45,102 nt of DNA. Source: Deltaproteobacteria bacterium. Lineage in GTDB: Bacteria; Desulfobacterota; Desulfobacteria; C00003060; C00003106. Shown here one piece after another: positions 37,834 through 45,102 of this stretch. Position 1 is the stretch's first letter; each line of letters opens with the position of its first letter. The notes under the pieces were generated by a model. The model had not been told where the DNA came from. It saw nothing but the letters and a program-made list of their open reading frames with translations, and did not search any database. A program made the translations under genes and the position numbers. The stretch spans positions 1-45,102 of the forward strand of contig JAFDAE010000001.1 in assembly GCA_019314005.1 (NCBI GenBank). The letters run 5' to 3'.

Positions 37834-38804
37834 CTCATCTCCTTGTTTTCTTTTTTAGTAAATCCATGGGCAAGTATAAGCCGCCTATATTTTTCAGACC
37901 TGACCCTTCCCGTCTTTATACATGATGCCATATGAAGAAAGGCCTCCCCCGGTTTCCCCTTCCCGTCATCAAGGAAATAACAATGTCCTGTCGGAAAGTC
38001 ATAGCTGTTATTGAAGTCATCGCAATCTATGGCATAGACATTGTCCGGAACCTTACTCATATCTTCAGGCCCGGTCATGCCCAGCCTTCTCGATACTATC
38101 TTGTTCTTCAGGTTCGTAATCTTACTTGCCGGCATGGCCATATCGTCGGAGGCATAATAGCTCACCACGTTCCTTGCCGACAAAGGTATATGCTCACCAG
38201 CCTTCCCCTTTTCAAGCGTCTCATTCACCACATCAGCTGCCATCATAAAGATATTCCTGAACAACATCGGCACGCCGTTAGCTAAATGATACCTGTCCCA
38301 GTCAAACAATGTCCTCCTCAGGACGCGGTTCCCCATCGAGTGGGCCAATATATTGACCCTCTTGAAACATTGCTCATCTTCAGTATTCGCCCCCCTCCAT
38401 GCTATAAACTTCTGCAGGAGCCTCGCAAAGGAGAAAGCGCTGGCGTCGGCAGCCTGTTGATCATCCCAATAATCCTTGATCGCTCCCAGGTCGTTGTCAC
38501 ATGGCCAGATAATAGGCACGACAAGTGCCAGGCCCGGTTCAAACTTATCGAGCATGGCCTGGAGTTTTTTAGCCCGGGGGAAGATGTCCGGCTCCGGGAG
38601 GTTTGAATAACCGTGTATATAGAAAAGTATCTGCTTATACTCTGATTCCTTCATCTGTCCCATAAAGCAGGCAGAGTCAATCATTTTATGTCCCTTCTCG
38701 CCGGCTTCACAAAACAGGACACTATTCCCGGGGGCATTATTATCTAAATGAAAAGAAAATCCATGAAGACCTTTAACCATTTCTCTATTTGTAATAAAGA
38801 GCAT
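37830..38804 (-). CDS. Alpha/beta hydrolase (DUF900-like) in the head operon
   Basis: A 324-residue enzyme of the alpha/beta-hydrolase fold. FYIHGYSN (oxyanion region, residues 62-68) and VNILAHSMGNR with nucleophile Ser156 are clear; TGHCYFL near residue 268 can supply the catalytic His. Similar to DUF900 hydrolases, whose substrates are mostly unknown. An esterase or lipase in a head operon is unusual: it may be a virion-associated enzyme acting on host surface lipids or polymer esters, or a cargo gene. It overlaps the protease by 4 bp. Confidence 0.8.
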   Translation of the reverse strand: MLFITNREMVKGLHGFSFHLDNNAPGNSVLFCEAGEKGHKMIDSACFMGQMKESEYKQILFYIHGYSNLPEPDIFPRAKKLQAMLDKFEPGLALVVPIIWPCDNDLGAIKDYWDDQQAADASAFSFARLLQKFIAWRGANTEDEQCFKRVNILAHSMGNRVLRRTLFDWDRYHLANGVPMLFRNIFMMAADVVNETLEKGKAGEHIPLSARNVVSYYASDDMAMPASKITNLKNKIVSRRLGMTGPEDMSKVPDNVYAIDCDDFNNSYDFPTGHCYFLDDGKGKPGEAFLHMASCIKTGRVRSEKYRRLILAHGFTKKENKEMR

Positions 38805-38816
38805 CTTTACTTCTCC

Positions 38817-39170
38817 TTATGTTTGAAGTTTTTCTAACTCTTTATATTTATCATCAAGTTCCTTGCGCCACTTCTTACAGTTAATCTTCCTGCGTTCAGA
38901 CTGATCAGCAGCCTTCTCTTCATCAGAGCAGGCCACATCCTGTTTCTCCAGCCACTCAATACGCCTCTCGGTGTTTGTTGCTACAACCATGTTTTCTACT
39001 ACCATAACCATACTCTCTATCTGATCAGCTCTTTCATTGGTAGCGAAGTGGCTGTATGCAGCCATGCCTCTTTCTACAGAGCCTGTCAGCAACAAGCCGA
39101 AGAAGGAAAGTATTGTTATTCTTTTCTGCCATACGCTCATAGTCTCCCACTTATCCTTTGCCTTTCCCAT
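38817..39170 (-). CDS. Membrane-anchored coiled-coil protein
   Basis: A 117-residue protein with one membrane span (ITILSFFGLLLTGSVERGMA) and a long charged C-terminus containing CSDEEKAADQSERRKINCKK. No signal cleavage site. It lies 2 bp after the outer-membrane protein gene and 12 bp before the hydrolase gene. Function unknown; a spanin-like or antiholin role is possible. Confidence 0.58.
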   Translation of the reverse strand: MGKAKDKWETMSVWQKRITILSFFGLLLTGSVERGMAAYSHFATNERADQIESMVMVVENMVVATNTERRIEWLEKQDVACSDEEKAADQSERRKINCKKWRKELDDKYKELEKLQT

Positions 39171-39171
39171 C

Positions 39172-39822
39172 CTACTTTACCTCTTTAAAATCAAAATGAA
39201 AGTTAAACATAATCATCTTTTCTATCTCTCTGATAGAATCAAGAGAACGGTACTCTTCCCTATATAAAACAGATAGCACATCACTGAGCTTTATCCTGAT
39301 CTCTCCCTCGGTTATGTAGTCCGATGAATCCCTCATGTTGGGCTGGTAAAAATAAACACCTGAGATCCAGGCATCACCATATTTAATCCTATGAGAATAA
39401 CGACCATCACCTTCTTCAGCATCAGCTCTGTAGTGGTACAATATCCCGGTGCTTAGAGATAGTTTTCTCTCCTCGCTCTTCATGATATAATACTTAGGGC
39501 CAAACCCTACGAAATTTTCAAACCTGACGCCCATCATTTTGTTGTAGCCAACTCTCTCGTCGAACCATAGGCTTACCCTCTCGGTAATAATTGGATCGTA
39601 ACCAATGGAAACCTCGCCATTATCAGTACTTACTATGCCATCGGTTTTGCCGTAATTGTATTCAGCACGAAAGTCGAATGGCCCTGACTGGTCAGAGATC
39701 TCGGCAGACATGGTGTTACTTTCAACACTACTCGAGGAAGATGAATATGATATCCCTATGTCTCCGGCACTGGACAGCGCTGGTGATAACATGAGCGTTA
39801 TTAATAGGAATATACTCTTCAT
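39172..39822 (-). CDS. Exported outer-membrane barrel protein, DUF481-like
   Basis: A 216-residue protein with a signal peptide (MKSIFLLITLMLSPALSSAG) and alternating amphipathic strands (SYSSSSSSVESNTMSAEI; FDFRAEYNYGKTDGIVS; RVSLWFDERVGYNKMMGVRF; LSLSTGILYHYRADAEE), ending in FNFHFDF, an aromatic-rich beta-barrel terminus. This resembles the DUF481 family of salt-induced outer-membrane proteins. A phage-encoded barrel could alter host surface receptors and block superinfection. Confidence 0.75.
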   Translation of the reverse strand: MKSIFLLITLMLSPALSSAGDIGISYSSSSSSVESNTMSAEISDQSGPFDFRAEYNYGKTDGIVSTDNGEVSIGYDPIITERVSLWFDERVGYNKMMGVRFENFVGFGPKYYIMKSEERKLSLSTGILYHYRADAEEGDGRYSHRIKYGDAWISGVYFYQPNMRDSSDYITEGEIRIKLSDVLSVLYREEYRSLDSIREIEKMIMFNFHFDFKEVK

Positions 39823-42092
39823 TACGAGTCCCCAATCCTTATTATCGTTATATCCATATGATCTTTAATAAAGTGAGTATCGGGAGTATCTGTCATAAAC
39901 CCTAAGCTTATCGTATCACCAGCTACTAAATCCATTTCGTGGTGTGATGGGAAAGGTATGCTATTAACTCGATCTCTAATTCTCATCGCATCTATTTCTG
40001 CTGAATCGGCATTAAGCCCGGCACCAGTGTGATAGTATTGAATTTTCACTATACCACCACTTACGAAGTCATTGGCATTAGGAGGAAATTCGTATTGAGT
40101 AGTTTGACGTCTAAAAAAGTCAGTTCCGGCAGCATCAGGGACATCGGAAGAAAACTCTTTCCCTGTTGAATCTCTTAGGTTTACCCACGCTGGTATATCG
40201 TAGTTCCACGATCTAATTTTAATAGTGTGTCCGCCATCGTACAAGCTATTATATATGGTTAGTAAATAAGGGATGTCCACATTGTACTGTGTCTCCAATA
40301 TAAAATCAGGATCACTCCCTCCCACCGCTTCGTTTATCTTAATTACGTCGGTGTCTGGATTTTGTATCCATTCTAGTGAAGAATAAGTATCCCAAGCAGT
40401 ACCGCTACCACCTGAAACTGTGAGGCTAAGAGAGATAGGTGGCCTTTCCGGCCCTACTGTCATCTCTCTACTGAAACTGTCATCGACTGATAAATTTTTA
40501 AAGATGCCTTGCGAGATCAAAGACCCTGCATTGGCCCTCAGGCTATTATCTACCAGAACAATATACTTACCATCACATCCAGTTAAACAAGAAAACGTGC
40601 CGTTCGAGAGGTTTGCTGAGATATTTCCAAATGTATTTTTATCGCTCCATGTTGTATTCGTATACCATATATCCTCGGTACTCATGTTCTGATATGTCCC
40701 AGGGTTCGAACTGTAATGAAGATTACCACCCTGGGCTGGTGCATAGATGTACCCTTCAACGGTAAGGTCCCCCGTTATAGTGTCACCTACGGTCTTAACA
40801 TACTGAGGATGATCATCATCTGACAAGCCTAGCAAGTTCCCGTGGTCAGTTGGTTGTGAACCTTTAAACTCAGTCTCGAAAGCACTCTCAACGGTAGTGA
40901 AAGCTGCTTCTGAGCTCTTAATAATAATCTTTCCGATAATGAAAGCATGTTCATTGAATTGAGAAGGCAGATTATCAACAACCGCAGCATCCTGAGCCTC
41001 GCTTAGCGTGTAATCGCCTTGACCATACACGACTTCAACGTGTCCATCTGTTTCCATGTAGACCCAATGCACGCCGTATCTTGGACCAGATAAACTAACA
41101 AGACCATCACCATCATTATAGTTACTGTTGTCTATCTGAGAAACATTTGATAGGGTTGTCCAGTTCGTAAAACTATCTATCTGATACCACACCTTGTCAA
41201 ATGTTTGAATGGAAGTCGAACTATCGAAAGCTACCGTCTGAAAATTAGTAAGACCTTCCCACCAATCGCCTGCTGTAACAGATATGTTTCTAGTGCCTGT
41301 CTCTCCGATAATGCCACCACTTGCTTGCTCTATGTGTGCGGTAGCCTTAAATCTCCTTACTGTAAGGTCAGTGGCATTACCTACTGTATGCCTTTCCGCT
41401 TCGTTTATATGAAGCTCATTTCCACTACGACTAACTATTGCAATTTGAATGGCTGTATTAAAATCCGTCCTTTCAGAAGTGTCTACGGCTACTTGAGGGC
41501 TCCCGGCATTGTATTCAACATAGATATAGTTGGTAACATTATCAGTCAATGCCACATCCTCAGCTAAAGACCAGTCGAATAGCTTCAGGTCAGCAACATC
41601 ACTATCTATTGCTCTTATCAGACCAGTACCAGCAGCTACATCTACCGTGCCATTCGCTAAATCGGTAATTCCCCCGCCAGAAATCCATCCAGCAGATTGA
41701 GTGACATTGATTGAGTCTTGAATGGAGGAGTACGTTGGTGAACCTATAATACTGTGATCATGGTTATCAGCATCGAAGGCATCCCCATTCTTAGCATTAG
41801 GATCATACATAGATTTTGCCATATCTGCGTGACCTACCCCTGTATGGATATCGAAAGCAGCCTCAAGGGTATTTAAGTCACTCGACACATTTGCAAGAAC
41901 AGGCATTGCTATCGGGTCTATTTCCGAAACCGTCAAGCCCGATGTGGTGTATCCGGTAAAATCAACGGAAGTCGCCGAAACCCCGGGGCTGACAACGCCG
42001 TCCTGGATCTTCCATGCCGGGCCGTGTTCATCAAGGGACCAGGCAGGGGATACATAGAAAAGCAGAAATATAAGAATGCTAAGCCTTTTCAT
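39822..42092 (-). CDS. Exported tail-fibre-like protein with signal peptide
   Basis: A 756-residue protein that begins with a clear signal peptide (MKRLSILIFLLFYVSPAWSL) yet contains fibre motifs: DHGNLLGLSDDDHPQYVKTV, GDTITGDLTVEGYIYAPAQG, and late jelly-roll-like strands. The LSDDDHPQYV motif is common in phage tail fibres and their carrier regions. The combination suggests a protein displayed by or secreted from the infected host rather than a plain virion part, or a fibre gene that captured a leader. Shares an ATGA overlap with the upstream exported protein. Confidence 0.68.
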   Translation of the reverse strand: MKRLSILIFLLFYVSPAWSLDEHGPAWKIQDGVVSPGVSATSVDFTGYTTSGLTVSEIDPIAMPVLANVSSDLNTLEAAFDIHTGVGHADMAKSMYDPNAKNGDAFDADNHDHSIIGSPTYSSIQDSINVTQSAGWISGGGITDLANGTVDVAAGTGLIRAIDSDVADLKLFDWSLAEDVALTDNVTNYIYVEYNAGSPQVAVDTSERTDFNTAIQIAIVSRSGNELHINEAERHTVGNATDLTVRRFKATAHIEQASGGIIGETGTRNISVTAGDWWEGLTNFQTVAFDSSTSIQTFDKVWYQIDSFTNWTTLSNVSQIDNSNYNDGDGLVSLSGPRYGVHWVYMETDGHVEVVYGQGDYTLSEAQDAAVVDNLPSQFNEHAFIIGKIIIKSSEAAFTTVESAFETEFKGSQPTDHGNLLGLSDDDHPQYVKTVGDTITGDLTVEGYIYAPAQGGNLHYSSNPGTYQNMSTEDIWYTNTTWSDKNTFGNISANLSNGTFSCLTGCDGKYIVLVDNSLRANAGSLISQGIFKNLSVDDSFSREMTVGPERPPISLSLTVSGGSGTAWDTYSSLEWIQNPDTDVIKINEAVGGSDPDFILETQYNVDIPYLLTIYNSLYDGGHTIKIRSWNYDIPAWVNLRDSTGKEFSSDVPDAAGTDFFRRQTTQYEFPPNANDFVSGGIVKIQYYHTGAGLNADSAEIDAMRIRDRVNSIPFPSHHEMDLVAGDTISLGFMTDTPDTHFIKDHMDITIIRIGDS

Positions 42093-42490
42093 CTCGGTAC
42101 ACCTCCACAGGTAACGCTAACGTCCGGGTCTGTCCCTCCGGTAAGTGTCACCACATATGCCCGCAGATTAGCCATGTAACCATTGGGTATCAAGAAGGTA
42201 GCTATTCCTGCGGCCAGTTGTCCCGCACTCAATGTCTGCACCGCCATGCCTGTAGGGTCATACAGTAAACCTCCAAGGTTCCCCTCTATTCTCACCGTTA
42301 CGGCAGACGGACCGCCCGTAATCGTTACCTGGCATGTCCAGTTCTCTATATATTCGTTAATCGGTACCGCTGTGCCGGCTCCCGTTGCCGCCTGGTTTTC
42401 CATCAGGACGAAGTCCCCCGCCATTGCCGGGACTACGCACCCCGCCAGAAACATTATTACCAGTACCCCTGTTATCATTACCTTTTTCAT
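42089..42490 (-). CDS. Exported small protein with signal peptide
   Basis: A 133-residue protein starting MKKVMITGVLVIMFLAGCVV, a signal peptide whose LAGC could act as a lipobox, or VPAMAGD as an SPase I site. The mature part is a strand-rich domain (CQVTITGGPSAVTVRIEG). GGAGAGGGAGTAGCT precedes the ATG at 42490; a longer start (MNSGEGVA) is less likely. First of three consecutive exported proteins in the head operon. Confidence 0.68.
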   Translation of the reverse strand: MKKVMITGVLVIMFLAGCVVPAMAGDFVLMENQAATGAGTAVPINEYIENWTCQVTITGGPSAVTVRIEGNLGGLLYDPTGMAVQTLSAGQLAAGIATFLIPNGYMANLRAYVVTLTGGTDPDVSVTCGGVPR

Positions 42491-42573
42491 AGCTACTCCC
42501 TCTCCTGAATTCATTATTTTGTTTTGTTATCTTCCCGCCGCGCTCTGCCATATAAGACCCCCATTATTAATAC

Positions 42574-44823
42574 TCAGCCTTCTGTGACTACCGGGCCGAG
42601 TGTACAATAACACCTGGGATGGGTATCCCTCACCGGCAGAGGCACGTCATTAATATCATAATCCCCTTCAAGGGGGAGACATATAGGGCAGGCGTCGAAT
42701 GCGGCATAATAGTGCATCTTATCTACCCCTTCGGCCTTGAACTCGTCAATCTTCGCCGTCTCAGCCGCCATAGCCATCTCTGATCTGGCCAGTCGCTCCC
42801 AGTTATCGTTTGCATTATCAAATACCTTAGAAAGCACGTCGGCCACATGCCTTGAATTCGTGCCGGCCAGCATCTGCGCCTCCATCTCGGCTATGACTTT
42901 TGTCGTTATCTCCCGGGTAGTGCCTTTCTTTACGAGCGTGAAACCATCCTTAACGAGGCCTTCATATATTTTGCTATTGTTAATGATATTAAGTACTGGC
43001 TGATCCGTGCCAAGGCTTTCCGCCGCACGAAGGAGACCGAGGCTATAGGAACGACCATAATGCCAGTCCAATATTTCATCAGGATCGGTAGCAGGGTTCC
43101 AGCTCTGAGTAAAAACTGCTATGGCTGCATAGACCGCCGCCCGCTGCTCCTCGGTGAAAGTGAAGGGTTCAATGGCAGGAGGCTCTTCCTGTTTCCCCCG
43201 TGATACCTTTGCAGGATAAGAACCCCGCCCGATGGACTTGACAACGGTATCCGTCAATTTCAGGATATCAAAAATTCTATCCTGCAGTTTATCTGTTTCC
43301 TCGACGAGGTCGGCCTCATACTCCCTCTCCACCTCGTCAAGTTCGGGATAGGGAATACGGCGGGTATTCTCTTTGCATCTGTTAAGGAGTCCATCCTGTG
43401 TGTGCTTTTTGGGGCAGCCACAGGCCCCATGGGAAGAAGTACTGCCTTTTGCAGACTCTTTTAATATAATGCGGGCTTGGTGCCCCCTGTAACTCTTCCC
43501 GGAATAACTGCCCTGAGCCCCTTCAGCCCCTGGGCCATACTGGCTGTCATACATATCCGCCTGGGCATTAAGGAACCTGGCCTGGGCCTTGGCAACCATG
43601 TCTCTAAGATTTGGAGTCTCAAAAACAAAGCCCCAGTCTCCCGGCTTATCTATTGATGTTGTAATTGTCTTCCATTTGTGCCCTCTCATAGACAGGTAGG
43701 TCGAAAAGAGCCTGATAAACTCAGGATACATGGCAAGCTGCCGGATCTTTGCGTCCTGTAGCGCTGCTTCTATCTCCAGCGTTGCCATTCTTTCCGTAGT
43801 GGACCAGTAAAGCCCCAACATCCACGAAGGAAGGTTTGTTTTAGCGACAATCTGCTCCAGGACGTGCCTTAGAGGGATTTCAGATTCCAAGACCTGGTTA
43901 TCCGCCCCGATGACTTTGATGTCGACCGTCGAATCCTTAGACCCTGCGGTTGTAAAGTCTCCGCTCCTTCCGCGCCGCTTGGCATCAATAACTGTGACAA
44001 AAGCCTCTTCCATTGCCACCCTTTGTGCTTGGTATTTGGTATCGTCGCCTCCTTTAGACGATGTATAATGCATATGATAAGAAGGATCACCGTACCTCTC
44101 GTAATTGCTCTTAATGCTGTTCTGGATAGTCATCAGTATCTGGGATACAAACTCCATAGAACGCATAATAGATACTCCGTAAGGGTCGGAGTTTTCATTA
44201 TTTATTGAATTATAAAAAACATTGGACGGATTCAATTTAACCTCATTCCATCCATCGTAAGGAACCATGTATCCATAGGGCGCATTCAGTATTTTATCAA
44301 CAAGTTGCGCGGGGTCTTTATATACTGGCCCATACATACCGACGTTAGAATACCTATACCAGGGCTCCGCCTTACCGGCTTTATTCCTGCGATATATAAT
44401 CTGCTTACTGTCGGCCACACGCAGACCTGAGATATCCTTCAGGTCTTTAGTTGCCACAAATTCAGATATGGAAAAGCCCTGCTCAAAGGTCTCATTGCTG
44501 AAATTTTCAAGGAAGGCGTGGATCCCTTTTTGTGTGTCATTAACGGGAACGGCCAGGCAAAAATCCTCAAGCTCTTTCACAATGGCCGCATTATCTCCGA
44601 TAATCTTAATTGTCCCGTTAAGAGAAATAAGACGACGAATAGCCGCATCGATGATGGGGATTCCTTCCCTCAGCGATTCATAAAACTCACCAGAAGACTT
44701 ACGGAAGACATAATCATTAAAGACCTGAGTCATGGGCCCTTGCGGATTCACCGTCATTATCTGTGGTCTGGTGCCAAGGTTGGACGGTAAGCCACCCGAT
44801 TCGAGTTTTGTTATAATGCCCAT
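42574..44823 (-). CDS. Portal protein (DUF935-like) fused to a Mu F-like head morphogenesis domain
   Basis: A 749-residue fusion. Residues 1-480 carry portal features (REGIPIIDAAIRRLISLNGT; FSISEFVATKDLKDISGLRV; FVSQILMTIQNSIKSNYERY; WMLGLYWSTTERMATLEIEA). From about residue 560 the protein resembles Mu gpF, ending in the zinc-like cluster DACPICLPLEG and HPRCYCTLG. In Mu these are two genes; here one chain would hold both. The portal forms the DNA channel, and the F domain is needed in head assembly. It follows the small membrane-protein gene after terL. Confidence 0.86.
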   Translation of the reverse strand: MGIITKLESGGLPSNLGTRPQIMTVNPQGPMTQVFNDYVFRKSSGEFYESLREGIPIIDAAIRRLISLNGTIKIIGDNAAIVKELEDFCLAVPVNDTQKGIHAFLENFSNETFEQGFSISEFVATKDLKDISGLRVADSKQIIYRRNKAGKAEPWYRYSNVGMYGPVYKDPAQLVDKILNAPYGYMVPYDGWNEVKLNPSNVFYNSINNENSDPYGVSIMRSMEFVSQILMTIQNSIKSNYERYGDPSYHMHYTSSKGGDDTKYQAQRVAMEEAFVTVIDAKRRGRSGDFTTAGSKDSTVDIKVIGADNQVLESEIPLRHVLEQIVAKTNLPSWMLGLYWSTTERMATLEIEAALQDAKIRQLAMYPEFIRLFSTYLSMRGHKWKTITTSIDKPGDWGFVFETPNLRDMVAKAQARFLNAQADMYDSQYGPGAEGAQGSYSGKSYRGHQARIILKESAKGSTSSHGACGCPKKHTQDGLLNRCKENTRRIPYPELDEVEREYEADLVEETDKLQDRIFDILKLTDTVVKSIGRGSYPAKVSRGKQEEPPAIEPFTFTEEQRAAVYAAIAVFTQSWNPATDPDEILDWHYGRSYSLGLLRAAESLGTDQPVLNIINNSKIYEGLVKDGFTLVKKGTTREITTKVIAEMEAQMLAGTNSRHVADVLSKVFDNANDNWERLARSEMAMAAETAKIDEFKAEGVDKMHYYAAFDACPICLPLEGDYDINDVPLPVRDTHPRCYCTLGPVVTEG

Positions 44824-45020
44824 TAATTAACCTTCCTTATGCCGAGCCAGAAAAAGATAAGACCTGAAACAAGATAGGCCGCAGGTTTATATATTTGATA
44901 AGCGCCACAAGCAATCAAAGCTGTGCCTCCAAAAATAAAACAATCCCGTAATTCAATAAATGAAAAGACCTTTGTTACCGGTTGTAGAAAAAAGTTTTTA
45001 ATTTTTATTAACAAATTCAT
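44823..45020 (-). CDS. Small membrane protein between terminase and portal
   Basis: A 65-residue protein with a basic N-terminus (MNLLIKIKNFFLQPVTKVFS) and two apolar spans (FIFGGTALIACGAYQIY; AAYLVSGLIFFWLGI). GAGGAAAA precedes the ATG. It lies 8 bp after the terL stop and overlaps the portal start by 1 bp. Function unknown; possibly a holin or assembly factor. Confidence 0.65.
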   Translation of the reverse strand: MNLLIKIKNFFLQPVTKVFSFIELRDCFIFGGTALIACGAYQIYKPAAYLVSGLIFFWLGIRKVN

Positions 45021-45028
45021 TTTTCCTC

Positions 45029-45102
45029 TTATCTTCTCACACTGCTCCCGCAGGATATAAAATCTTCCTCAACCTCGTTAAATATCTGTGCCAGTTTTTG
45101 TG
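45029..45102 (-). CDS. terL: Terminase large subunit (3' end; continues at 1)
   Basis: Continuation of the gene at 1-1840. Across the join the protein reads EEDFISCGSSVRR and stops with TAA at 45029-45031. Positions 45046-45102 duplicate 1-57. Confidence 0.88.
   Translation of the reverse strand, partial: QKLAQIFNEVEEDFISCGSSVRR
45046..45102. repeat. Terminal overlap, right copy
   Basis: Exact copy of positions 1-57; see the entry for the left copy. It falls inside the terminase gene, so it is not a separate genomic element. Confidence 0.95.

Overview
The window looks like one complete circular phage genome, opened inside the large terminase gene. Positions 1-57 are repeated exactly at 45046-45102, so the unique length is about 45,045 bp. 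It encodes a tailed phage with a long non-contractile (siphovirus-type) tail: terminase, a portal fused to a Mu F-like domain, prohead protease/scaffold, a lambda gpE-like capsid, a gpD-like decoration protein, Mu gp36/gp37-like connector proteins, a tail tube, a G/GT-type frameshifted tail chaperone, a tape measure and tip/fibre proteins. No sheath or baseplate genes are seen. The host is probably a Gram-negative bacterium, because the phage carries exported proteins with signal peptides, including a DUF481-like outer-membrane barrel. Two copies of a host-type GTAGGGGC...GCCCCTAC repeat fit an environmental, possibly anaerobic lineage such as Desulfobacterota, but this is only a guess.

Layout, in the minus-strand direction in which nearly all genes run. 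A consensus sigma-70 promoter at 22459-22487 starts an early region (22432 to 16478) of small zinc-binding proteins, an SSB-like protein, a P-loop protein, an ASCH protein, an HNH nuclease, a DNA adenine methylase and a membrane protein. Transcription would then enter a cassette array (16483 to 12731), an integron integrase (12674-11610), a primase-helicase (11600-8487), an iteron-bearing putative replication origin (8486-7761), a second tyrosine recombinase, a Mor-like regulator and a second cassette array (6290 to 4171). Lysis genes (3905-2612), terminase (2549 through position 1 to 45029), head genes (45020-33237) and tail genes (33244-22499) follow.

The main discovery is a phage-borne integron. 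The gene at 11610-12674 has all tyrosine-recombinase catalytic residues and the additional IntI-specific segment. Next to its start is an attI-like site (12676-12734), followed by 11 cassette units each ending in an attC-like site. A second, 57-of-59-bp identical attI copy lies at 4116-4174 and leads a second array of four cassettes with no integrase beside it. The start of nearly every cassette is complementary to the R'' box of its own attC over 7-10 bp, which is the signature of real cassettes. Fourteen of the fifteen cassette genes are antisense to the usual cassette orientation. They run with the phage transcription direction, place their stop codons in or next to the G/TT recombination point, and several start inside the attC loop with their own Shine-Dalgarno sequence.

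Other notable items: a cassette gene fusing a zinc finger, NUMOD4/HNH-like region and a sigma-70 region-2-like domain; an SSB gene cut by an in-frame TAA before its DDDIPF tail; a nested scaffold start inside the protease gene; and an alpha/beta hydrolase plus three exported proteins inside the head operon.
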